Assembly (NCBI GenBank): GCA_007692665.1
Contig: REBP01000096.1
Coordinates: forward strand, 1 to 48,917
Source of the DNA: Gemmatimonadales bacterium
GTDB taxonomy: Bacteria > Gemmatimonadota > Gemmatimonadetes > Longimicrobiales > Gaopeijiaceae
Direction: 5' to 3'
DNA length: 48,917 nt
Shown piece after piece: positions 7,656 to 15,841 of this stretch. Numbering within the stretch: the stretch's first letter is position 1; each line of letters starts with the position of its first letter. The translations under genes were made by a program, and so were the position numbers. The notes under the pieces were generated by a model. That model had not been told where the DNA came from. It made no database searches and saw nothing but the letters and a program-made list of their open reading frames with translations.

Positions 7656-8198
7656 CTATTCGAGCGGTTCGAAGCGTCCCGTCTGCCGGTTCTTCCGCAC
7701 GTTGTCCCAGTCGAAGCAGCGTCCGTTCATGGCAACATAGATCCCCGGTGGAAGCACCTGTGCGAAGGAGAGCGCGCTCCCGAGGTTGAAGAGGCCGTCC
7801 GAACTCCCGAAGGCGTAGGGGATCATGGCACCGGTCAGGACCACGGTCTTGCCAACAGGGCCGCCTCCTTCGCCGCCTCCTTCGCCGCCTCCCTCGCCCG
7901 ACGAGCCCGGGAGCCGCTCCGCAAGCACGCGCGCCGTCTCCACCATCGTGTCCGTGCCATGGGTGATGACGATCCGGTCCTCGGGCACCCGGGCACAGTT
8001 GTCGGCAATGGTCGCCCGGTCTCCCTCGGTCAGGTCGAGGGAGTCCACCATCATGAGCGTGCGCACCTCCAGGTCCAGCTCGCACCGTCCCCGCCTGAGC
8101 ATTTCGAGGAGGTGCGTATCCCCGAAATCGAGTCGGCCGTTGATCTCGTCGTATTCCTTGTCGAAGGTGCCGCCGGTAACGAAAACGCGAAGGGTCAT
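7656..8198 (-). CDS. Asparaginase-like protein, N-terminal-domain only
   Basis: 180 residues from ATG 8198. It has the two L-asparaginase type I/II active-site signatures, TGGTFDK (residues 8-14) and HGTDTMVETA (from H80), plus KTVVLTGAMIP. Full asparaginases are about 320-350 residues; this one lacks the C-terminal domain and belongs to a known short asparaginase-like group whose substrate is unclear. A Gly-Glu-rich insert (about residues 98-112) comes from three 12-bp tandem repeats at 7861-7896. It is the third gene of a probable run DUF305, LVIVD, this gene, starting 14 bases after the LVIVD stop. Confidence 0.8.
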   Translation of the reverse strand: MTLRVFVTGGTFDKEYDEINGRLDFGDTHLLEMLRRGRCELDLEVRTLMMVDSLDLTEGDRATIADNCARVPEDRIVITHGTDTMVETARVLAERLPGSSGEGGGEGGGEGGGPVGKTVVLTGAMIPYAFGSSDGLFNLGSALSFAQVLPPGIYVAMNGRCFDWDNVRKNRQTGRFEPLE

Positions 8199-8212
8199 GG
8201 GATGGGTTCGGA

Positions 8213-10045
8213 TCAGCGCTGGGCGCCCGACAGCTGGTTGAGCGCGTCGGCGAGCATGCGAACCTTCGCGGCGTCCGACGAGCCACCGGCCTGACCGCCG
8301 ACCTGCGTGGCGAGCTGGGCCAGGGGGGCACCCCGCTGTGCCGCCGACATGCCTTCCACCCGGGTCAGCTCCGTCCGCACTTCGCCGATCCGTGACGCCG
8401 ACATCCCGCCCGACCGCTCGAGCTGGTCCACGAACGACCGCACGAGGGCGAAGCTGGGCGGCCAGACCATGCGGATCTGCTCCTGCGGGTTGTACTCGTC
8501 CCAGATCACGGTCTTCGCGGCGTCGATCTCGTTCTGCGAGATGAAGCCGCTGGGCACGATCTCGAGAACGTCGAGCCCGCGGGCGATCTCGGAGCTGTAG
8601 ATGTACCCGTTGTACCAGTATGTCGACCACGGTCCTGCACTGGTCAGACGCCCATCCTCCAGGGGACCGCGGTCGAAGAACGCGATCTCGAAGGGGTTGG
8701 CCGGGTCCGTCCAGTCGAAGATCGAGACGCCGCCCTGGTACCACGCCTGCACCTTGATCTCGCGACCCGGAATGGGAATCAGCGAGCCGTTGTGGGCCAC
8801 GCAGTTCTCCCACTCGGTCTGGGGCGCGGGCATCTTGTAGTAGCTCTGGTGGACCATCTCGCCATTCTCGATGGTGAAGATGGCGTTGGCTCCCCACTCG
8901 TACCGGTCGGTGGCCTGGCACCGTGCGCCGCGGCCCCCGCCCCACTCGTCGGTGAAGAGGACGCGGGTGCCGTCGTTCGAGAAGGTGGCCGAGTGCCAGT
9001 AGGCCATGTTGTGGTCCGCCGCCGCGTCGATGCGCCGGGGCTCCCGCACGTTCCTGATGTCCAGGAGCAGCCCGTAGCCGCCGCAGGCGCCGCCGGCGAG
9101 TCCCACCTCGGGGTAGACGGTGATGTCGTGGCACTGGTTCGGACCGGGGCGGTCGAGGTCCTGGACGGGGTTCCCGTCCTCGTCACGGCGAGGCGGCGCC
9201 GTGAGGCCCTCGAAGATCCGGGGGGACGTGACGATGCGGGCTGCCGAAGGGTTCGCCAGCGGCACCTGGATGACCTCGATGCGGAAGAGGGCCGAGTTCG
9301 GATCCTCGTCCGGGGCCAGGCGCGAGCACCCCTCGAGCTCTTCCTCCGGGCGGACGCCGGCGGAACCGGACACGTAGATGTAGACGTTGTCCCGGTCCGA
9401 GTGGTCCGTCACCACGGTGTGGGTGTGCGAGCCCCGGCAGGTCTGCACGTTGGCCACGTACCTCGGGTTCTCGACATCGCTGATGTCGAAGATGCGGATG
9501 CCGCGGAGGCGGTCGGCGCTCACCGGCTCGGGCACGCCCTGCGCGCCGCAGTCGAGCCGTCCGCTGGTCCCCTCGCCGGAAACGAAGGCCAGGTTCCGGT
9601 AGACCGAGATGTCGCTCTGCGAGGCCGGGCACAGGTAGCGGGTCCGGAGCACCGGGCTCGCCGGGTTGCTCACATCCCAGACCATGAAGCCGTTGTAGTT
9701 CCCCTGGAACACCATGTTTCCGCTGAACGCCAGGTCGGAGTTCGTCACCCCGGCAAAGCCCTCGGGCTGCGGCGTGTTGGAGACCATGCGCATGTTCCAG
9801 AAGGCCTCCCCCGCGTCATGGTGCCCCGCGGCCAGCCCCACCCGGGGGTCCGGGCTCGGCGGCGTCGTGGACATGTCGAAGCCGGACATGGTCGAGGCCT
9901 GCTGGAGCGTGCCGGCGGGCGTACCCGGCGACGAGGCGCAGGAGGCCAGCAGGGCGGCAGCCACCAGCGCGGCGGGGATCCGTCCCAGGTGGACGCGGAA
10001 GGTTCGAGCTGCGCTCGAGATCGTCGGTGGTACCATGGGGCTCAC
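8213..10045 (-). CDS. LVIVD-repeat lipoprotein
   Basis: 610 residues. A hydrophobic segment ends at a lipobox ALLASC near residue 36. The body is a propeller built of LVIVD-like blades: GNYNGFMVWDVSNPASPVLR, LRGIRIFDISDVENPRYVAN, YGLLLDIRNVREPRRIDAAA and GGVSIFDWTDPANPFEIAFF. These repeats are found in surface proteins of unknown activity. Conserved His and Cys residues (SHTHTV, PNQCHDITV, DHNMAYWHSATF, ENCVAHNGSL) could bind metal; this is inference. Its start is only four bases after the stop of the DUF305 gene, so the two are probably co-translated. The last about 60 residues are helical. Confidence 0.82.
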   Translation of the reverse strand: MSPMVPPTISSAARTFRVHLGRIPAALVAAALLASCASSPGTPAGTLQQASTMSGFDMSTTPPSPDPRVGLAAGHHDAGEAFWNMRMVSNTPQPEGFAGVTNSDLAFSGNMVFQGNYNGFMVWDVSNPASPVLRTRYLCPASQSDISVYRNLAFVSGEGTSGRLDCGAQGVPEPVSADRLRGIRIFDISDVENPRYVANVQTCRGSHTHTVVTDHSDRDNVYIYVSGSAGVRPEEELEGCSRLAPDEDPNSALFRIEVIQVPLANPSAARIVTSPRIFEGLTAPPRRDEDGNPVQDLDRPGPNQCHDITVYPEVGLAGGACGGYGLLLDIRNVREPRRIDAAADHNMAYWHSATFSNDGTRVLFTDEWGGGRGARCQATDRYEWGANAIFTIENGEMVHQSYYKMPAPQTEWENCVAHNGSLIPIPGREIKVQAWYQGGVSIFDWTDPANPFEIAFFDRGPLEDGRLTSAGPWSTYWYNGYIYSSEIARGLDVLEIVPSGFISQNEIDAAKTVIWDEYNPQEQIRMVWPPSFALVRSFVDQLERSGGMSASRIGEVRTELTRVEGMSAAQRGAPLAQLATQVGGQAGGSSDAAKVRMLADALNQLSGAQR

Positions 10046-10049
10046 TCCG

Positions 10050-10748
10050 TCAGGGGATACGGGACAGCATCTGGTTCATGTGGTGGATTTCCGTGGTCTG
10101 GTCGGCGTAGACGTCCGAGGCAAACATGTACACGAAGTCATCCTGGGCGGCGCCGGGCGATGCGAACAGCGCATCCACCATGACGAGGGCGCCCTCATGG
10201 TGTCGGATCATGAAGGTGAGGAAGAGCCGGTCGAAGGCATCGCCGCGGGTGTCGGCCAGCTGGGCGATCTCCTCGTCGGTGAGCATCCCGGGCATGAGCA
10301 CGGCGTGTCCGTCGGCAGCGCCGTGGTCGCCGTGTGCCCCGTGTCCCGCGTGGGCGCCGTGCATGGCGTGATCCATGCCCCCGTCGGACGGGGGAACGGG
10401 CGCCCCCACGTCGTCGAGCCACTGCCGCATCAGGGCGATTTCCCCGCGCTGGGAGATCGCCATCCGCTCGGCGAGCAGGTTGATCTCCCGCCGCTCGCTC
10501 CGCTCCGGGACCAGCGCCGCCATGACCAGGGCCTGGGCGTGGTGCGGGATCATGTCGATCATGAACTGCACGTCCGCCGCACTGTGCCCCGGCCGGACCG
10601 TGTCGGCGGCGGGCGCGCCAAGGAGGGGCGGCAGACCGGGGGACGACGCCGTCGATTCCTGCCCGGCGCCCGTGGCGCATCCGCCTGCCAGGACGAGGGC
10701 GAAACCCACGAGAACCGCTACCAGGCCTGAAGTTGCGGATCGGGACAT
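10050..10748 (-). CDS. DUF305 exported protein with His-rich insert
   Basis: 232 residues from ATG 10748, with CGGAG nine bases upstream. An N-terminal lipobox-like LAGGCATG predicts a lipoprotein. Two ferritin-like DUF305 motifs are present, FMIDMIPHHAQALVMA and TFMIRHHEGALVMVDALF. The HH pairs are the family's likely metal or redox site. Between them lies DHAMHGAHAGHGAHGDHGAA, a His-rich loop suited to binding Cu, Zn or Ni. It heads the run with the LVIVD lipoprotein, which suggests a shared envelope metal role. Divergent from the barrel gene at 11013. Confidence 0.88.
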   Translation of the reverse strand: MSRSATSGLVAVLVGFALVLAGGCATGAGQESTASSPGLPPLLGAPAADTVRPGHSAADVQFMIDMIPHHAQALVMAALVPERSERREINLLAERMAISQRGEIALMRQWLDDVGAPVPPSDGGMDHAMHGAHAGHGAHGDHGAADGHAVLMPGMLTDEEIAQLADTRGDAFDRLFLTFMIRHHEGALVMVDALFASPGAAQDDFVYMFASDVYADQTTEIHHMNQMLSRIP

Positions 10749-10932
10749 GGAATGAACTCCGGGATACCGGGTGAGAGGTGACAGGGAGAAATAAGCGCTC
10801 GGGGGCCCCCGCGAAAGGATGGGACCCCCTTCCGCCTCGGGAGGAGGTCCGGGAACCCTTTTCCCACCCCGCCGGGAAGGACTTTCCGCGGAGCCGCGGT
10901 GATCCGAGTGTAAATTTAACCGATACATGAAT

Positions 10933-10961
10933 TTAGCTGATGGCACGGTTCCTGTTAGAAT
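10933..10961 (+). promoter_or_regulatory. Probable promoter of the small barrel gene
   Basis: An extended -10 TG-T-TAGAAT (TAGAAT at 10956-10961) with a weak -35 TTAGCT (10933-10938) at 17-base spacing, about 50 bases before the ATG at 11013. The rest of 10749-11012 is a divergent intergenic region that is AT-richer near 10910-10935. Confidence 0.45.
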
Positions 10962-11012
10962 GGGGGATCGGCGTTGAAGCCGAATTCATCCCTGGATTGG
11001 AGCAATACCTTC

Positions 11013-11564
11013 ATGAATATTCGTATGCGCGGTTTTCTCGTGGCCCTCACGGGCGCGTTGCTGGTTGGAGCCCCCGCCGCGGCGGAGGCGCAGGTGCAGG
11101 TGTCGGGCGAGGGTCGGGTCGGCGTGGCGCTTCCCACCGGCGACCTCTCCAGCGAAGGCGCCGAGGCCGGGCTGGCGCTCGGTGCGGAGCTCATGTTCAA
11201 TTTCCAGCGGAACCTCACGGCCTACGTGGGGCTCAACCGCCACTCGTTCTCCTGTGACCGGGACTGCGACCTGGGCCGGAACCCCCGCAGCACGGGGCTC
11301 GGCGCGGGCCTCAAGTACATCATGCACGGCCCGTCGGATGCCCACTGGTGGGCGAGGGGCGGACTCGTCGCGCACCAGATCGTCACCGACGACCGGACCG
11401 GCTCGAGAAACCTCGGGTTCGAGGTCGGGACCGGCATCGACATGCCGGTGGCACCGCGGTTGCACCTGGTGCCCCACCTGTCGCTGATCTCGCATGAAGC
11501 GGGGCGCGTCGGCACCGCCACCTATCTGAACCTCGGAATCGGGTTTCATTACCACTTCAACTGA
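11013..11564 (+). CDS. Small outer-membrane beta-barrel protein
   Basis: 183 residues from ATG 11013, chosen because a clean signal peptide follows (MNIRMRGFLVALTGALLVGA, cleavage near AEAQ, about residue 27). An upstream TTG at 10974 would add 13 unhelpful residues. The mature part alternates polar and hydrophobic residues as expected for eight strands: VSGEGRVGVALPTGDLSSEG, LGAELMFNFQRNLTAYVGL, TGLGAGLKYIMHG, and it ends NLGIGFHYHFN with an aromatic C-terminus typical of outer-membrane barrels. A C-D-R-D-C loop (about residues 76-80) may form a disulfide. Specific role unknown. Confidence 0.75.
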   Translation: MNIRMRGFLVALTGALLVGAPAAAEAQVQVSGEGRVGVALPTGDLSSEGAEAGLALGAELMFNFQRNLTAYVGLNRHSFSCDRDCDLGRNPRSTGLGAGLKYIMHGPSDAHWWARGGLVAHQIVTDDRTGSRNLGFEVGTGIDMPVAPRLHLVPHLSLISHEAGRVGTATYLNLGIGFHYHFN

Positions 11565-11598
11565 TCCGAACGAGCCGCACACCTGGCTCCAGCTCTCG

Positions 11599-12501
11599 GT
11601 GGCAATGCCACCCCGGGGGCTGGAGCCTCTGCTGCTGGATGCGCTGCGCCGCAGCGGAGCCCGCGAGGCAAGGCGCGCCTCGAACCGGTCGAATGAAGGT
11701 GACGTCGGCCGGGTGGAGGCGGTGTTCCGGGTCTCGCCGGCGCCCCAGGGGAACGCCGGGTTCGAGGCAGGGACGGAGGCGACGCGAGCGGCGGCAACCG
11801 CAGCGGCCCTGCAGGCGGAGGTCGAGGCGCGGCTCCGCGCAGCCCTTCCCTCGGTGGACCCGGCCGATCTGGCCCCCCGCTGGCAGCCCTTCGACGGGGC
11901 TGCCTGGCTCGCCCGGCGGGGGGAGGCGCGGGTGCCCCTCCGTGGCGGCCGGGACCTACGCATCCTCCCGGGCGTGGCCTTCGGAGACGGCGAGCACCCC
12001 ACCACCCGGCGCTGTGTGGACGTCATCGAGTCGCTCGTTCGCCCCGGGGACCGCTGGGTCGACATCGGTGCCGGCTCGGGCATCCTCTCCATGGCCGCCG
12101 CGGCGAGTGGCGCGCGCGAAGTCCTGGCCGTGGAGATGGATGCCGCAGGATGCGACGAGATCCGCGAGAATTGCCGGCTGAACGCCGCCCTTCTGAACGC
12201 CGCCCCCCCGGGCGGCATCGCCGGCGTCTCTGTGGTGTGCCTCGAAGTCACCCCCACGCAACCCGGACCCGTGCGCGACGGCGCGCCCTGGGACGGAATC
12301 GTGGCCAACGTGGAGGCCGGGGTGCTTGAGCCCCTTCTCCCCGTCCTGGCCGGGTGCGTGGCGCCGGGGGGATGGGTCGTGACATCCGGAATCCTGACGC
12401 CCGAGCGGGAACGCCTCGAGGGCGCCGCCGAGGCCGGTGGACTCGGCCTCGACCGCGCCCTCGAGGACGACGGGTGGTGGACGCTGGTGTTCCGGGGCTG
12501 A
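11599..12501 (+). CDS. PrmA-like methyltransferase (ribosomal protein L11 methyltransferase family)
   Basis: 300 residues from GTG 11599 (or ATG 11605; no clear SD for either). The C-terminal half is a SAM-dependent methyltransferase of PrmA type: LPGVAFGDGEHPTTRRCVDV (GDGEHPTT at residues 129-136, the PrmA substrate loop), SAM motif I WVDIGAGSGILSMAAAASGA (D155) and IVANVEAGVLEPLLPVLAGC in place of the usual N-I-L-A. The N-terminal domain is short and diverged, so whether L11 is the true target is uncertain. Convergent with the M14 gene; 12502-12611 carries no gene. Confidence 0.75.
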   Translation: MAMPPRGLEPLLLDALRRSGAREARRASNRSNEGDVGRVEAVFRVSPAPQGNAGFEAGTEATRAAATAAALQAEVEARLRAALPSVDPADLAPRWQPFDGAAWLARRGEARVPLRGGRDLRILPGVAFGDGEHPTTRRCVDVIESLVRPGDRWVDIGAGSGILSMAAAASGAREVLAVEMDAAGCDEIRENCRLNAALLNAAPPGGIAGVSVVCLEVTPTQPGPVRDGAPWDGIVANVEAGVLEPLLPVLAGCVAPGGWVVTSGILTPERERLEGAAEAGGLGLDRALEDDGWWTLVFRG

Positions 12502-12611
12502 ACCCGGAGGGCCGAAGGGGCGGACCGCGCCAGGAGCGGGGCGGCATGCGTCGTCGAGCTCCACCCGGCCCCCGCAGCGTGGGGTCCGCTACCCGCCGCA
12601 CCCTCCCCGCG

Positions 12612-14546
12612 TCAGAACGCTCCCTCCACCACCCCGCCGCGGGTGGACATCACGCGGAAGGTCCCGGTGGGCGTGGTGCCCTCGGGCAGGGTAAACGACA
12701 CCGTGGCGTCCTTCGTCTCGCCGCCCTCGAGGTGGCCAAGCTCCACGCGCTGGACGCCCTGGCGGCCCTCCACCCGGAACTCGACCCAGTCGGGGCGCAC
12801 GATCTTTACCAGGCGGGCCTGGCGCAGCGACGTCGGGAGGCGCCCCTCGTTGGCCACCTGCACCCCGATCTCCCAGGTCACCCCGTCGTCGGTGGTGCCG
12901 GTCTGCCGGACGGTGGCCTCGCCGGCGCGGAGATGCGGCAGACTCTGCGCCATGTAGAGATTGAAGAGCGCCTGGTTCGCGGCCCAGGGCTCGAGCACCT
13001 CGGGAGGGCCGTTCTGCTGGAAGAACTTGGGGTGGAATCCGCCCACCTCCACCTCGCCAAGGGTCGGGTGCTGGGCAGGGGTCCAGTCCTGGAACGGTCT
13101 GCCCCCCGCCACCGAGTCCACCCAGATGAGCCGGTCCAGGTCGTCCTGGACGCCGTCGTTGTTCAGGTCGCCGACGGCGCCTCCGTCCCAGAGTTCGTCG
13201 CCGTACCAGATCGAGCCGTAGTAGAAGTAGCCGAAGTCGGGGCCGTGGCCGAAGAGCGGGCTCCCGCTTCCTTCCGGGTTGTTCCGGGTGGCGTAGGTGT
13301 GGTAGACGTCGCCGGCCCAGGGGTAGCCGGTGATGGTGAGCCCCACCGAATCGAAGTGGATGTAGTGGGCCAGGTCTTCCGGGTACATGCTCTCCTCGCT
13401 CTTGGACGTCGAGGGCGGCCGGAGGTGCATGGGAACCCGCGTGTCCATGGAGTTCACCACCTTGATGTTCGGGTTCTCCAGCAGGAAGAGCACCACGTTC
13501 ATCGTCTCGGGCTCGGAGAGGGGATGGGCCCCGGAGCCACCCTGCGTGAAGCCGCGCCCGGTGTGCTCACGGCCGGGCATGGGCCGCCAGTTCATCGGGT
13601 AGTTCCGGTGCAGGTCGAGGCCACCGATGCCGTCCTCGCCCATCCGGCCGTCGCCGTCATGGTCGATGCCCTCGCGGGCCACGGACCACTCGCCCTGGCC
13701 CGGCTCGACGCGCTGCATCAGGCGGCCCGAAGGGTCCCGGGGGTCCTGGATGAAGGCGCCCTCGGGGTCGCGCCACCGCATCTGACGGACCACCCCGTCG
13801 CCGTCCAGGTCGTGGAGCGGGTCCTCGTCGAACATGCCGTCGCCGTCCTGGTCCACGGGGCGCACCGAACTCCGGTTGGTCTGGGCCGTGTGGAGGTAGA
13901 GGTTCGAGCCGTCGGGGTTGTTCTGCGGGCGCAGGTAGATGGCGGCCCGGTCCAGGAGCGCGGTGATCTCGGGGTCGCTGCCATAGCCTTCGACGAGGTG
14001 CTGCATGAGCCAGAGCACGGACTCGGACGAGGTGACCTCGCCGGAGTGCCGGCCACCCTCGAAGAAGGCCGCGGGCTTGTCGGTGGCCGGGCCGGTGGCG
14101 GTGTTCGTGATCGTTGCCTGGAGGATGGGCCGCCCCTCGTAGCTCGTGCCCACCTGGTAGACCTCCACCAGGTCCGGGTATCGCTCCGCCCAGCGGCGCA
14201 GCCAGGTGTCCATGACGTCGACGGTGTGGTAGCGGTCCCACGTCAGCTCGTCGCCCGCCTCGTACTCCACCTCGGCGTGCCGCACCCGGGGGAAGTAGCT
14301 CGGGCCGTGCCGGCCGTCGGGGATCAGCGTGTAGATGTCGGGATTCCGCTCCGACTCCGGCGGCATCGTGGCCGGCGGGTGCACCGGCGGTGTGGTCTGG
14401 GCCTCGAGGAGGGCGGGTCCGGCCACCATGGAGAGGGGGCCCGCGCCCGGGAAGGCGAGGAGGAGGCTCAGCCCTGCCAGCGCAGCGAGCAGGGGGGTCC
14501 ACCGGGGCCTGTGGTCGGCGCGGCTCGAGGGTCGTCGGAAGGTCAT
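12612..14546 (-). CDS. Secreted M14 family zinc carboxypeptidase with calcium-loop-like repeats
   Basis: 644 residues from ATG 14546, with a signal peptide over about residues 15-50. The M14 domain begins with RYHTVDVMDTWLRRWAERYP and VGTSYEGRPILQATITN; the zinc pair is H167/E170 in GGRHSGEVTSSES, and the substrate region is LDLHRNYPMNW. Inserted in it are four DxDxDG-type loops, DQDGDGMFDED, DLDGDGVVRQM, DHDGDGRMGEDG and DLNNDGVQDDLD, as in dockerins and EF-hands, so calcium probably stabilises the enzyme. At the place where the third zinc ligand His is expected the sequence reads NSMDTRVPMHLRPP, with D368. A C-terminal beta-sandwich (about 530-644) ends the protein. Confidence 0.85.
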   Translation of the reverse strand: MTFRRPSSRADHRPRWTPLLAALAGLSLLLAFPGAGPLSMVAGPALLEAQTTPPVHPPATMPPESERNPDIYTLIPDGRHGPSYFPRVRHAEVEYEAGDELTWDRYHTVDVMDTWLRRWAERYPDLVEVYQVGTSYEGRPILQATITNTATGPATDKPAAFFEGGRHSGEVTSSESVLWLMQHLVEGYGSDPEITALLDRAAIYLRPQNNPDGSNLYLHTAQTNRSSVRPVDQDGDGMFDEDPLHDLDGDGVVRQMRWRDPEGAFIQDPRDPSGRLMQRVEPGQGEWSVAREGIDHDGDGRMGEDGIGGLDLHRNYPMNWRPMPGREHTGRGFTQGGSGAHPLSEPETMNVVLFLLENPNIKVVNSMDTRVPMHLRPPSTSKSEESMYPEDLAHYIHFDSVGLTITGYPWAGDVYHTYATRNNPEGSGSPLFGHGPDFGYFYYGSIWYGDELWDGGAVGDLNNDGVQDDLDRLIWVDSVAGGRPFQDWTPAQHPTLGEVEVGGFHPKFFQQNGPPEVLEPWAANQALFNLYMAQSLPHLRAGEATVRQTGTTDDGVTWEIGVQVANEGRLPTSLRQARLVKIVRPDWVEFRVEGRQGVQRVELGHLEGGETKDATVSFTLPEGTTPTGTFRVMSTRGGVVEGAF

Positions 14547-14653
14547 GGAGCTCTCGGAGTTCAGGGGGGGGCGTGGGATGGGGGCAACGATACGCCAAAA
14601 CGACGGCGGAGGCCAACCGGGTGATGTGGGGGTGGGGCCGGAGGAGGGCGGCG

Positions 14654-15841
14654 TCAACGCTGGTAGCGAGCCATGAAGCGGCGATCGATGCGGTCCTTGA
14701 GCCACCATGCCCAGCGGGAATGGGAGACGAGCCCCTTCCATCGCAGGAGGGCGCGCCCGTCGGCGGAGTTCAGGAGCGCCAGGAAGGAGCGCTGCGGGGA
14801 GTATCGCGCCGGCGCTGCGTCCGCATCCGGAGCCCCCAGCACGTTCCGGGCGAGGATGGGAGACTGGCGCACGGCGTAGACGCCGGCCCGGGGCATCCAC
14901 GGCGCCCCCTCGAGCGCGATGCAGTCCCCTGCTCCCCAGACCGGGGGGCGCCCTGCCCGATCCCGGGCCACGGCGCGAAGCTCCGCATCCACCAGGAAGA
15001 ACCCTTCAGGATCCAGCGGGAGATCGGAGCCACCGAGGAGGGGTGGGGGCGCCGCGCCGCCCAGCCAGACCGTGAGTTCGCTGGGCAGGGATTCACCGGA
15101 CTCGAGCGCGAGGGCATCGGGCGCGACGCGGGTCGCCCGGGTGCGGACGAGCACCGTGACCCCGGCTCGGTGGAGCACCCGGAGCGCGCGTCGGCGCACA
15201 CGTTCCGAGAATCCGGGGAGGACGTGCTCCCCCGCCTCCACCAGGGTGACCCGGGCGCCCCCACCGCCTGCGAGGATCCGGCGGTTCAGCGCCAGCGCCA
15301 CCTCCACGCCCCCGGCCCCCGCCCCCACGACACACACCCGGACCGGACCCTCGTGGTCCCGGGCGACGAGTGCGTCGAGGCGCTCCCTGAGCTCCACGGC
15401 CCGCGACATGGGGCGAACCGAGGCGGCGTGCTCCCGGACGCCGGGAAGCTCCAGTCCCACCGGGACGGAGCCCACGTCCAGCGATGCCCGGTCGAAGGAA
15501 ATGCGCTGCACCTCCGCGCTCGCCCCCCCCCTTGCCCCCACCCCCGCCCCCGCCCCCGCCGGGGACCGGGCCTCGACGTCGATCTCGCCGCGTGCGGCCG
15601 AGATGGAGGTTGCAAATCCCTCGACGAGCCGGGCCCCGGCCTCCCTGGCCAGGGCCCGGAGGTCGAAGGCCATGTCGGCCTCGGTGTAGGTGCCCGCCAG
15701 GTAGCCGGGCACCATGCCCGAGTAGTGATGCCATCCGGTGGGCGAGACCAGAACGAGGTCCGTGTCCTTCAGCGGGTTCGCCGCTGCCGCCGCGAGCAGG
15801 TGAACATGGGCGTGGCCACCTCCCACCAGGACGACGCGCAT
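14654..15841 (-). CDS. FAD-dependent oxidoreductase resembling the SelD N-terminal-associated family
   Basis: 395 residues from ATG 15841. FAD-binding start MRVVLVGGGHAHVHLLAAA, then WHHYSGMVPGYLAGTY, LSPTG-type loop, LDVGSVPVGLELPGV, a second Rossmann motif CVVGAGAGGVEVALAL and VWGAGDCIALEG. This combination is typical of the pyridine-nucleotide-disulfide oxidoreductases that are fused to SelD in some bacteria, related to NDH-2 and sulfide:quinone reductases. No SelD domain follows here. The start overlaps the TonB-receptor stop by one base (TGATG), so the two are translationally coupled, which is an odd pairing. Confidence 0.82.
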   Translation of the reverse strand: MRVVLVGGGHAHVHLLAAAAANPLKDTDLVLVSPTGWHHYSGMVPGYLAGTYTEADMAFDLRALAREAGARLVEGFATSISAARGEIDVEARSPAGAGAGVGARGGASAEVQRISFDRASLDVGSVPVGLELPGVREHAASVRPMSRAVELRERLDALVARDHEGPVRVCVVGAGAGGVEVALALNRRILAGGGGARVTLVEAGEHVLPGFSERVRRRALRVLHRAGVTVLVRTRATRVAPDALALESGESLPSELTVWLGGAAPPPLLGGSDLPLDPEGFFLVDAELRAVARDRAGRPPVWGAGDCIALEGAPWMPRAGVYAVRQSPILARNVLGAPDADAAPARYSPQRSFLALLNSADGRALLRWKGLVSHSRWAWWLKDRIDRRFMARYQR

